A stretch of DNA of 64,000 bases from Xenoacremonium recifei (lineage: Eukaryota; Ascomycota; Sordariomycetes; Hypocreales; Nectriaceae). The notes beneath the pieces were generated by a model that searched no databases, was not told where the DNA came from, and worked only from the letters and a program-made list of their open reading frames with translations. The translations under genes were made by a program, and so were the position numbers. Positions 1 to 9,559 of this stretch are shown here, in pieces (position 1 is the first letter of the stretch; each line of letters opens with the position of its first letter). Location: positions 372,001-436,000 of the forward strand of contig WOFQ01000014.1 in NCBI GenBank assembly GCA_012184525.1. The letters are read 5' to 3'.

Positions 1-169
1 TTGAGCCCCCCGGCCGTAGATATACAAGAGCCAACTCGGACTCAAAGTGGGAGTCATATCCCCGTTAGACATGCGCCAAATTTTCGTACACTTTCCCCCT
101 TTTCCACGTGGCATCCCCCAGCCCCCCACGGTCAGACCCCCTTCAGTTGTCGTTTAGTCGTCCAGTCGC

Positions 170-1593
170 TTATTTCATGATGCGAGTGCAGAGACCAGTG
201 GCAACGGTTCGGCCACCCTCACGGATGTTGAATCGCTGACCAACCTCGATGGCGTTGGGGTGGGTCATGGTGACGACCATCTCGACGTTGTCACCGGGCA
301 TGATCATCTTGGAGCTGGCGTCCTCAGTGCCCTCAGGGAAGGTCAGGTCGATGGACTCATCAGCAGTTCGGAGGTAGAGCTGAGGTCGGTAGTGCTCCTG
401 GAAACCGGTGTGTCGGCCACCCTCCTCCTTGGTGAGGACGTAGAGGGAGCACAGGAACTGGGTGTGGGACTTGACGGTGCCAGGGGCGCAAACGACCATA
501 CCACGGCGGACATCCTCTCGGCGGACACCTCGGATCAGAAGACCGGAGTTGTCACCAGCCTGGGACTGCTCGCAGGACTTCTTGAAGGTCTCGATGTCGG
601 TGACCTTGGTCTTGATGATCTCGGTACCCTTGCCAACAAGCTCGATTTCCTGGTCACGCTTGAGGATACCACGCTCGACACGGCCGGAGACGACGGTACC
701 TCGGCCAGCGATGGAGAAGACATCCTCAACGGACATGAGGAAGGGCTTGTCAAGGTCACGCTCAGGGGTAGGGATCCACTCGTCGACGGCGGCCAGGAGC
801 TCATCGATCTTGTCGTTGCCAATCTCGGGCTTCTGGTTCTGGAGAGCCATGAGGGCAGAACCCATGATGACGGGGGTATCGTCACCCTCGAAGCCGTAGG
901 TGTTAAGGAGCTCACGCATCTCCATCTCGACAAGCTCCAACATCTCGGGGTCGTCAATGGCATCGACCTTGTTGACGAAGACAACGATCTTCTGGACACC
1001 GACCTGTCGGGCCAGGAGCAAGTGCTCTCGGGTCTGGGGCATCTGACCATCGGAGGCGGCGACGACAATGATAGCACCGTCCATGTTGGCAGCACCGGTA
1101 ATCATGTTCTTGATGTAATCGGCGTGACCGGGGCAGTCGACGTGGGAGTAGTGTCGGTTGTCGGTAGAGTACTCGATGTGAGCCGTGGAGATGGTGATAC
1201 CACGCTTTCGCTCCTCGGGAGCCTTGTCAATGGCGCCATACTCGAGGAAGTTGGCAAGACCCTTCTCGGCCTGTCGCTTAGTGATGGCAGCAGAGAGCGT
1301 AGTCTAGTCGAAGCAATGCAAGTCAGCCAATGTGTCCCGGGCGAAACGCCTCAATCTGCCATGACATGATCTGAGGTCAATTGGGCCAAGCAGCGCACCT
1401 TTCCGTGATCAACGTGGCCAATGGTACCAATGTTGACGTGAGGCTTCGTTCGCTCGAAAACGGCGTATGTGCGGTAGAGGTTGAGGACACCCGAAGCGTT
1501 CTGCTTCTTGAAGGCGGACTGAAGGGGGTTGGCCCTGAGACCAGTGCGCGCGGTCCGCAGGAAGGGCGCGAGCGACCTGAAGGCGGTAGACAT
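170..1593 (-). CDS. TUF1: Mitochondrial translation elongation factor Tu
   Basis: A GTPase that delivers aminoacyl-tRNA to the mitochondrial ribosome. Exons are 1399-1593 and 170-1303, joined over a 95-nt intron (1304-1398), giving 442 residues, the usual size for the fungal organelle factor. The first ~45 residues are rich in Arg, Ser and Ala and look like a mitochondrial targeting signal. Then come the P-loop GHVDHGKT (residues 59-66), the G3 motif DCPGH and the G4 motif NKVD, followed by the two beta-barrel domains. The intron falls after the P-loop lysine; splicing restores GHVDHGKTTLSAAI, which supports the model strongly. The gene is divergent from a small gene at 2449. A long open frame on the opposite strand reflects codon bias only. 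Confidence 0.95.
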
Positions 1594-1719
1594 GATGGGC
1601 GGCAGGGGTATAAAACGACAAAGACGAGAAGACTAAGAAAGAGAAGCCGAGGAGGGAGGGGAGTGGTTGAGGGAATTCAGCGACAACGCTCCAGAGTTGC
1701 TGCTGATACGATGCTTTCG

Positions 1720-1727
1720 AAATTTTT
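1720..1727 (-). promoter_or_regulatory. AAAAATTT motif upstream of TUF1 (RRPE-like)
   Basis: Reading on the minus strand the site is AAAAATTT followed by C. It resembles the yeast ribosomal RNA processing element core. It lies 127 bp before the TUF1 ATG. The same 8-mer occurs before CBF5 and in the LTV1/LSG1 promoter. Function here is inferred only. Confidence 0.3.
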
Positions 1728-2299
1728 ATGAGCTTCTTCTCGGGCCAGAATCCTCGAGCTGGCTGAGTGGGTCACTGGTCTGTGGACCGGGCATGCGCAG
1801 CCAGTCAGCGGCAAGCACTAGTAATACGGTCACGTGGCTGCGCGTCCCCCTGTGGAAGTACGTACCTCTTCGTATAATTGGATCCTTCTTGTTCGTTCAA
1901 GCTGGCACCAGTCATCTTCAAAATCCCGGCCCAACACCGAGATCGAAGCGAGCGGCATCGGACCGCGCAACGCAGAGCGAACCAATGTCGAATCAACCGA
2001 ATCCCAGCAATCAGAGTTCCCTGCCGATCAAGGGGCCGTTGCGAAGCCGAGAAAGCTTCTCTTGGGTTTGCCGCTGAAGCACTAACCTGTTCCCGTCAAG
2101 CCGAGCTCCTAGATCGCACATGTGAGGCACGCCACGGTGACTCCCAACACTCGTGACAGCAGATTTTGGTATGAGGTCACTCGTACGGAGGGGCTTCGGA
2201 GGAGGGGAAGCCTGGAGCGACCTCTCGAAGCGGCACGCTATCTGATAGCTGATAAATGCTATTTGGTCTTGATGAAAGCTTGCAGGGTCATTAACCGAG

Positions 2300-2307
2300 T
2301 ATATAAG
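2300..2307 (+). promoter_or_regulatory. TATA box of the small gene
   Basis: TATATAAG sits 142 bp before the predicted ATG at 2449, a reasonable spacing for a TATA-type promoter with a short leader. It supports transcription of the small gene from this strand. Confidence 0.45.
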
Positions 2308-2448
2308 GGCCGGATGCCCGGCGCTGACTTGGTCTGACGTAGATACCTTACCAATCCATTGAGTATTGACATAAATAAGCTGGGCATTTCCCTCCAGACT
2401 TCTTCCAAACACTCATATCGAGCACAATCAAATCCTACAAGATTAAAC

Positions 2449-2760
2449 ATGTCACAATTCGAAACCATGATGAAGACCCAAGGTATGCTCATGCCTTCCG
2501 ACAGTGTATTACAACGATCTGTGCCTAACGATTTAACAACAGAAGTCACTCGACCTGCTACTCCAGGCACTCCCAAACCGAGGGCTGACAGTAGCTCCTC
2601 TACCATATCAAACGAGTCCATCAGGAGTCAAAATCCCCTTGAACATCACTTTCTCTCCAATGTCGATACCACCTACCGGCAACCGAAGAACCGTTATCAA
2701 CGCGCTGGACGTGTCCAACCGCCGGCACCGCCGAGAAGTCCCTTTGTGCCCCTTTTGTAA
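2449..2760 (+). CDS. Small uncharacterised protein (83 aa)
   Basis: I do not recognise this gene. Exons 2449-2482 and 2543-2760 flank a 60-nt candidate intron (GTATGC start, CTAAC branch-like box, AACAG end). The intron is a multiple of three and has no stop, so retention would add 20 residues. The spliced protein of 83 residues starts MSQFETMMKTQEVTRP, is rich in Ser, Pro, Thr and Asn, and ends in a basic, proline-rich stretch (RAGRVQPPAPPRSPF). It has no membrane segment or signal peptide and is probably disordered. A TATA box upstream and a clear intron make a real gene more likely than a chance frame. An alternative is an upstream in-frame start at about 2359. Confidence 0.5.
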   Translation: MSQFETMMKTQGMLMPSDSVLQRSVPNDLTTEVTRPATPGTPKPRADSSSSTISNESIRSQNPLEHHFLSNVDTTYRQPKNRYQRAGRVQPPAPPRSPFVPLL

Positions 2761-3477
2761 TGAACAGGCTTTTGCTGTCCGATATTTCTGTGACTCTGGG
2801 TGATTTCTCGTCTGCGGCTGGATCAGAGCGCTTGTACCAAGACCAGCGATTTCTTATGATGTATTGATGGGCAGGCGATTGGTGTTATGGCGAGGGCGCT
2901 TGATCAACATATTCTGAAACCAATCGAGGTTTCAATTGGCACCAATGCTGCGGTGCCATAGCAGAAGAAAGAATAATAAAAGTCGAATTATTTCATCTGT
3001 AAAACACTTGTTCCGATATCAATATATTTATTTTGCAACCGTCTCTTCCATTCGACAATTGAGGCTCTCATCAGTGATCGACTGCCGGACCCGCCGCCAA
3101 AATTGGAGGTGGAACGCCGGGAATCTCGGAGAAACCGGGCGGCGCGGCTGGGCTTGCATTTCCAATTGCAGGCGGCTTTCAGGCGTCTCATTAGCGCCAT
3201 ATAAAATTCATTCATCACTCACCCGCAGCGACGTCGCCACGGTTGATGCGTATAATTTCGCTCATACAACCAATTTCCTCATTAAAATCTTATCCTCCTT
3301 TGCTCTATATATTCTCCTACCCTTTCGCTCTGTCTATCCAGGTTCCAAGAATCAGAGTGCGCCACATTCCTATAACTTATTGAGCCACATTGCTTCTTCT
3401 CCTACTTCAGGCCAGAACTCAGCCAGACTTCAATCTCTCTCTCCCTTAAGCAACAACGAAGATATACCCATTCCACA
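2761..3477. other. Intergenic region upstream of PGA2
   Basis: No supported gene. The last ~250 bases are C- and T-rich on the + strand, as expected for the promoter and leader of PGA2. An open frame running into the PGA2 start is in a different frame and has no family support. Confidence 0.55.
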
Positions 3478-3939
3478 ATGGACCCCGAAACTCAACATCC
3501 AGGTGCAGAGCAACCTGAGCTCAATGCCTTGGGCAAGATCACCGCTCAATTCCTTCAATATGGCGCCAACGCTTCCAACAACCTCTCCAACACCTTTTCT
3601 GAGATGACCACTCAGTCCTGGATCCGGCTCATCATGATTGTCGGTGGCTACATGCTCCTTCGGCCATACCTCGTGAAGCTTGGTATCAAAGCCGGCGTCA
3701 AGCAGCTAGAGAAGGAGGAAGAGAAGGCCAAGGTCAAGGCCCAGCTCTCTCCCAACGAGATTCGCGGTCTGGGCCCGGACAACGATGAGGACGAGGAGGC
3801 TGAGACTACAAGTGCCGACTGGGGCCAGAAAGCGCGGATAAGACAGCGCGAGGTCCTGAAGCAGCTGGTTGAAGCGGAGGAGAAGAGACTGGAGGACGAG
3901 GAGGACTTGAAGGAAATTGAGGACCTTTTGGAAGATTAA
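3478..3939 (+). CDS. PGA2: Pga2-family ER protein trafficking factor
   Basis: An intronless 153-residue protein that matches the layout of Pga2 (processing of Gas1 and alkaline phosphatase), a small essential ER/nuclear envelope protein of yeast that affects secretory traffic. Residues ~45-65 form one hydrophobic helix (WIRLIMIVGGYMLLRPYLV). The cytosolic part that follows is highly charged: a Glu/Lys coil (LEKEEEKAKVKAQ), the short conserved block NEIRGLGPDNDEDEE, and an acidic coiled coil to the end. The start at 3478 follows a pyrimidine-rich leader. Molecular role is poorly known even in yeast. The gene is convergent with POM34. Confidence 0.8.
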   Translation: MDPETQHPGAEQPELNALGKITAQFLQYGANASNNLSNTFSEMTTQSWIRLIMIVGGYMLLRPYLVKLGIKAGVKQLEKEEEKAKVKAQLSPNEIRGLGPDNDEDEEAETTSADWGQKARIRQREVLKQLVEAEEKRLEDEEDLKEIEDLLED

Positions 3940-4335
3940 CGAGTATACGTTAGCGTGCCCTTGTATGATTATTCTGTTAGGCTCTATGCAGTTTGGAAAC
4001 GGTTGAACGGCTGGTGCGAGGGATTGGGTGGTCAATAATGTGTGTTCGAGCATTCACTTTCATATATCATTTCACAAACTACATTAAATTACGTGATATC
4101 AGATGTGAGATATTCGCCGTTCACTAACAGATGTACGAGATACGAGAAATAATACCTATAATTCTAGTTAGATCGTATACACTACACCATTGGTCGCAAG
4201 GACATCGCTGCGACCAACGAGTCGAGGACTTTCCCCGTCCTCCTGCTGAGACTATGCGTCTCTCGTCACTCCACCGTCTCTATCTGTACAGGATATTTGT
4301 CCCTAGAACTCCGTTTTCGCCTAAACTGAACATTA
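3940..4335. other. Convergent intergenic region PGA2/POM34
   Basis: An AT-rich spacer holding the 3' ends of two convergent genes. No gene is seen. Confidence 0.6.
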
Positions 4336-5158
4336 CTAATGTAGCCAAGCGCTGCCAGACGACCGTCTACTCTTCTCATACAACCACTTATTATTCAATC
4401 CAACACTCGTTCGCTTGCCACCTGACGGACTAGGCGAAGTAGGATCCGAAAACAAATTTGACGAAGTGCTGGCCGCAAAGGGGGTGCCAGACCCTAATGA
4501 GGATCTTCGGCCGTTTCCCAGTCCGTTTACACTCTTCGGGAACAAAGGGCTGCCCAGCGGGGAGCCAGAGCTCCCTCCGACAATAGGGCTTCCTCGCCCT
4601 GAGAGCGGCGAACTGGTATAGCTCCCCCGGCTTCCAACAGAACCCGCATTCGAAGGCGTGCGCGAATATCGAGGAGGGGTGTTGAATTTCGTATCGGGAG
4701 TGGGTGCGGCGGAAGATGGAGGCAGACCGAGGAGCTTGCGCTGGGCAGGCGTCAGGGGGATGTCGGTCAGGTCATCCTCAGCTCGAAACAGCGGAAGACA
4801 GGCGAAGCCGATGTTGAATAAGGGTATCAACTGGATGACGAACCAAGCCCAGCCGGCATAGAATCTCAGGGAGCTGGGAAGGCTGTTGCGTGTTAGTAAA
4901 TGAACATGCAAAAACACCACGTAGAGGCTCCGACCTTTGAGGATTGTAGCTCATTTTGGCAAGCACATGTGTCGAATAGAGACCCAAGAGGGCAACAATG
5001 TTGTACGCTATCCGTCGGATGTTCTTGTCGGAGAAAGTGCTCGCGTTGCGCCGCCTTGTGATCTCATCAAGTCGAGGGTGTCGCCAAGTGCCAGGGCTGT
5101 CGGTGACGTCCTTGGCCGGCGTGGACTTGACGGGGGTAGAAACCGTGGGGACTGCCAT
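4336..5158 (-). CDS. POM34: Nucleoporin POM34 (nuclear pore membrane ring)
   Basis: A nuclear pore membrane protein that anchors the pore in the envelope. Exons 4935-5158 and 4336-4882 flank a 52-nt intron with a TACTAAC branch box; splicing gives 256 residues. Two membrane helices are visible at residues ~48-66 (IAYNIVALLGLYSTHVLA) and ~83-107 (YAGWAWFVIQLIPLFNIG), separated by the short linker SYNPQSLPSSLR. This is the usual Pom34 double-pass arrangement. The C-terminal half is Ser/Gly/Pro-rich and disordered. The 5' splice site is GTCGGA, a weak form; retention would shift the frame. The start chosen at 5158 begins MAVPTVSTPV. An in-frame start 53 codons upstream exists but adds a basic, leader-like stretch. 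Confidence 0.82.
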
Positions 5159-6015
5159 GCTGGCGGATGGTTCTGGGGGTAGAGGGCGAGAGACAGGCGT
5201 GATTTGTCTCGGGTGAGGGGGTGGTGAAGTAAGTCGGCGTTGGGGGATCAATCTGAACTGGCGTTTGGGATGGTGATGGTGCTTCTGGATGCGACAACGG
5301 GTTCGGACGTATTGCACTCGCTTCTCTGTCGTTAGTATGTCGTCAGGCTGAACAATCTGCTGCTGGGTTAGTAGAGTCTCGAGTCGGCCGGAGCCTGGGG
5401 CGTGGCGGTTGCTCGCTCAGTCGATGCGTTGTTGACGTTTGCGGCCAGAGCATCTCAATTCACAAAACAATAAAGAGAGGCCCAGGCTGGGTGATGGAGC
5501 GACGGAGCACGGGCCACAAATCCCCCGGAGCCACATGGAGCCACCTGGGAGGCACCAGCCACAGCGCATCTCAGCCTCTCTCACTTTGCCTCTAGCACTA
5601 ACAGACAGCGGAGCATGCAGGGGGAAGCGTCCACTAAAGCCCAGCGCATCTTGGAAGAGCCCCAACCACTGTAAAGTACAGAGTACGGAGTGGACGCGGA
5701 CGTGACGAGACCCGACGGGAGGCTCAGCTGGTGGCACGTAGTAGATCCAATCTAATCCTGAGCCGTGGGCTCAAAGCTTCCTCACATCCCCATCAGGCTG
5801 CCGAAGCCAATCTCTCCTTTGCATCACATTCCCTTCACAGGCCACGTCGCAGGCATCGCGGTTGACCCCCAATCACCGTCGTTTGCGAATTGCGCCTTCC
5901 GCTCTCCCCCCCTGACGATGCGCCCTTGATCCGACGCAATCTCGATTCTCAGCATCGTTGCGACGAACCATTTCACCTCCCGGAATTTATTCGCGTTCGA
6001 ATCCCCTCTCTCAAG
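5159..6015. other. Divergent promoter region POM34/IES1
   Basis: An 857-bp region between two divergent genes. It has C/T-rich tracts towards each start. No supported gene. Two open frames of 88-106 codons on opposite strands (5417-5737) have no recognisable content. Confidence 0.55.
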
Positions 6016-8074
6016 ATGGCGTCTCCTGGCTCTCCCGCCGCAACTTCCGACATCGACATCGACGTCGCCAGTTCTCCCGCCCAACATGAAGGACGGTCCT
6101 TTGCCTCACGATCGATGGTTGACGATGATGACACTCAAATGGCCGATATGACGCCTGACCCCGTCGACAAACCATCTAGACGGGGCAAGTCTGGGCAGGG
6201 CAGAGACGGAGGGCAACAAATCGGCAAAATTCGCCATCTGAAGAAAGAGGATGGCGAGCCTCTCTGGCGCGCCGATATTCAATACGATTTTCTCCGAGAG
6301 GTCTTCAACAATGACGAGGAAGTCTTCACCAACTCCTACGACCCAGACCTACCCAAGCAAAACTTCGCCGACTTGTACATCGATACCATGTCCCGCAGCA
6401 GCAAGACCAGCAAAGTCCTAAGGGACAAGCTCCTGAATGACCGCGAAGCAGCGAAGGGGATGGCCATGGTGTGTTTGCTAGTGAATATGGGTCGCATGAA
6501 TACCACTCTGAACTGTAAGTCTCCTTTCCGAGTCGCATCATGACAGCTTCCTGACCAGGGCAGTTTTCCCTGAGATGCGAGCGCAGCTGCGGACCTACCA
6601 CGCGATTCCGTCTCTTCAGGCTCACCAGGACCCCCATGCCTACAAACAGCTTCAGGACGCGCCTCGGCTCAAATCAATTCTCAAGGGCGGCGCGGAGGAT
6701 CGCGACGAGCCCACGACTTTAGATAAGCTCAAGCATCGGGACGTCCCAAGAACCAACCCCGTCAACCTCATATTCGTCATGTGCAATACTGCGCAGAAGA
6801 TTGCCGAGCTTCACTTCGATCGCAATCATGAATTCCACGACCTCATCATGAAGACGCAATACACGAGCAAGTCTCGCGCACGAGCCTTTCTCTGGCTCAT
6901 GTGGTTTTACTTGGAGTCAGACTACACAGAAGAAGGATGCATGGAGAATCCTTTCGGTCCCGGCGTAGACTACGGCCTGGATGTCGCGAACCAAGGAGTT
7001 CCCGTTCTGGAGGAACTAGCAGAGGACGACAAGGAGAATGTGGACACTCCGGAGGAGGTTGAGTTTGGCAAGGCCAAGCAGAAGACTCGAGCAAAGATAC
7101 TGGAAATGGACCAGGCTTATCTGAACGAGCGAGAGTCTAAGCGCGGCAAAGTGCGACCATCGTTTGCAGACGAGGGACCAGCTATCCTGCCTAGAATCAG
7201 GCCCTCGAAGCACGAGTCGGACATGGATAGCACCCGCTCGACACCTCCGCCTAGAGCTCTGGCTAGAGGAGCGGGATCCAGTCGACGAAGCGCTGCGCTT
7301 AAGTATCAGATATTTGAAGGCTCTTCCCCCGCGCACCAGCCTGCTGAGGGTGGTGGTGGTGGCGGTGGTGGTGGTGGTGGTGTCATCACACGCAAACCTC
7401 GACCTCCTACCGCCCACCAGCTCGCCGTAGAGCGGAACAGAAGTCAGAGAGTTGAGTATATTCTTGACCGTGGTCTTCGTCGACGGCATCATAAGAGCCG
7501 AAAGGCGCGACGGCAAGATGGAGCAATCTTCCGAGCCCACAGACGACTACAAGCGCAGGTGGACCCTTTCGAAGACAGCGAGGACGAGGAAGCCCTTCCA
7601 CGTAACTTGACACAGGGCGAGGACAAAGGCCCGTTCCGCGAGAGAGGCCTCGGAGGATTGTGTCTCTTGTCCGCTGAAGACGACGACTTTGGCGAGGAGG
7701 TCAGCGCCTATGCCGCAGCTTTGAGACGGTCTACACGACGACTGGCGCGCTGGAGAACGCGTCCTGCAGATCTAGGCCCAGTTCCCCCTGTCAAGAAACC
7801 CAAGGTCGACAAGCCCGATAGTACCATCAAAGAAGACCCAGCGGAGGAAGAGTCTTCCAAAGCCAACGGTGAACTTAACGGGGACACCACGCTCGGCGAT
7901 ATTACGGTTGGCGATGTTACCTTGGGAGACGTCACAATGGGCGATGTTACCATGGATGATGGCGACATGGAAGAGGTCGACCAGACGGCGATGATGGATG
8001 ACGAGGACCGACCTGACGAAGAAGTTGACGACGCTGATAAGACCGAGGTCGTGGACAATTCGGATATCGAGTAG
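6016..8074 (+). CDS. IES1: INO80 chromatin-remodelling complex subunit 1 (Ies1)
   Basis: A fungal subunit of the INO80 nucleosome remodeller. Exons 6016-6514 and 6564-8074 flank a 49-nt intron (GTAAGT..GGCAG); splicing gives 669 residues. The conserved Ies1 region covers about residues 70-300: HLKKEDGEPLWRADIQYDFL, the EVFTNSYDPD block, then after the junction HAIPSLQAHQDPHAYKQLQD and KSRARAFLWLMWFYLESDY. The C-terminal half is charged and disordered, with an 11-Gly run, basic KSRKARR-type patches and an acidic end with a five-unit GDVT repeat. The start at 6016 (MASPGSP) is preferred; an in-frame ATG at 5926 or earlier codons would add a leader-like stretch. Recognition rests on the central block. 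Confidence 0.82.
7349..7381 (+). repeat. GGT trinucleotide run in IES1
   Basis: Eleven glycine codons in a row, ten GGT and one GGC, in the disordered part of IES1. It is likely length-variable. Confidence 0.9.
7880..7954 (+). repeat. Five 15-bp tandem units in IES1 encoding GD-x-T-x
   Basis: Five consecutive five-residue units of the form GDTTL, GDITV, GDVTL, GDVTM, GDVTM. The DNA copies differ mainly at third positions, so the protein period is kept. Confidence 0.85.
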
Positions 8075-8821
8075 GTATCGACTAGACGTTGCAGTCCTCT
8101 TTGCTTTGACCTCGAGTAAAGGACCTCGGGGTGGGAGGCGCATGCGGGCATCACAAAGCAGTGCGAGGAAAGTTGAAACGATCGAACGGGAAAAGGGATA
8201 CTCGGATTGGCAAAGGGAGTTTGTTGCGAACACGGAAGGTTTGAAGTGCAAGTGTAAATCAATGGCGTTTGTATGATCATCAGACGGAGAGGCGATTATC
8301 AAGGGCTGCGTTCTCCGAGGATAAAATCATGGCATAGGTATCTAATACAACGGAGGAATTCAAAATGAATGTTGCCTTGACTCGAATCTGAACTTGTTCC
8401 GTGTTCGTGATGTTGAAGCTGACAAAGGTCACGATGCGAATACGAGATATCGCAAGTTTCCGAGCTCACTGCTGCCGTGGTGTTGAGAAGTCTGCTTCTG
8501 CTGACATCTCTCGTCTTATGAACTCAACCTAGAGAATATAAACATTGCCTCAACCAAGAAACCAATTCTACAGCCAATTACTCAATTGCCTTGGCTCAAT
8601 TGTGAAAAGATGCGTTGAATATGGTCTTATTCGGGATGTGTAAGTGCTGAGCGGTGAGACGCGGCAGTATTTTCAGGGTCCATCCCATTCCCGAACGCGC
8701 ATCATCTCCCTCGGAGCTTGGAGAAGGAGTCTTGTTTCGCCTAGCACTCACCAATTCGTCTTCAACCGGCCTCAATCGAATCGCTGGACACCGCTCCTTA
8801 ACGCCTCTCCATCCCTCAGCA
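8075..8821. other. Intergenic region IES1/ERG2
   Basis: Holds the 3' end of IES1 and the ERG2 promoter. A TATAAA at 8537-8542 lies ~280 bp before the ERG2 start. An in-frame open stretch from 8654 to the ERG2 ATG lacks conserved content and is read as leader. No further gene is seen. Confidence 0.5.
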
Positions 8822-9559
8822 ATGCCCAAGTCCGACGCCGGAGCGCCCGGCATGAGCCGACTCCTGGCCATCTTGGCCCTACTCACCGGATTGCTCGCGT
8901 CAGTGTTCTACGTGCTAGAGCAGAACCTGGACAAGTTCTACATCTTCGACCCGGAGCATCTGCACGATGTGGCCAAGCGGGGACTCGCGGAGCATGGCAA
9001 CAACACGAGGGCGGTTGTGCAGTACATCGTCTCGGAATTGAACGAGAAGGTGCCTGCGCATATCAACCTGGAGGAGGATTGGGTGTTCAACAATGCCGGA
9101 GGTGCCATGGGCGGAATGTACATCATCCATGCCAGCGTCACGGAATACCTCATCATCTTCGGTTAGCATCCCAGCTATAAACAACTCCAATTGCAAAGCA
9201 AGGCTCTAATGCATATCATAGGCACCGCTATCGGCACCGAGGGCCACACCGGCCGCCACACGGCCGACGACTACTTCCACATTCTCTCCGGCGTCCAGCT
9301 GGCCTACGTGCCCGGCGAGTACGAGCCCGAGGTGTACCCCCCTGGCAGCGTGCACCACCTGCACCGCGGCGATGCCAAGCAGTACAAGATGCCCGAAGGC
9401 TGCTTCGCACTCGAATACGCCCGCGGCTGGATCCCGCCCATGCTGTTCTTTGGCTTCGCCGACGGCCTGTCCAGCACGCTCGACATCCCGACGCTGTGGA
9501 AGACGACACGCATCACGGGCCGCGAGATGATTAGCAATCTGCTGAAGGCTAAGCTGTAA
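8822..9559 (+). CDS. ERG2: C-8 sterol isomerase (ergosterol biosynthesis)
   Basis: Converts fecosterol to episterol in the ER by moving the sterol double bond from C-8 to C-7; it is the fungal relative of the sigma-1 receptor. Exons 8822-9161 and 9222-9559 flank a 60-nt intron; splicing gives 225 residues, the family's normal length. A single N-terminal membrane helix covers residues ~12-31 (SRLLAILALLTGLLASVFYV). The family signature is intact across the junction: NNAGGAMGGMYIIHASVTEY, then FGTAIGTEGHTGRHTADDYF, then YEPEVYPPGSVHHLHRGDAK. The intron is a multiple of three but has an in-frame TAG at its start, so retention would truncate the protein. Confidence 0.95.

Larger units (their letters stand above)
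1594..2448. other. Divergent intergenic region between TUF1 and the small gene at 2449
   Basis: No convincing gene is seen; open frames here are short and lack splice or family support. It holds the promoters of two divergent genes, including an AAATTTTT motif 127 bp before the TUF1 start and a TATA box before the small gene. Confidence 0.6.

Noticed and set aside
260..1369. 369-codon open frame on the + strand opposite TUF1
   Set aside because: It is Gly/Leu/Val/Asp-rich, mirrors the codon bias of TUF1, and has no family content.
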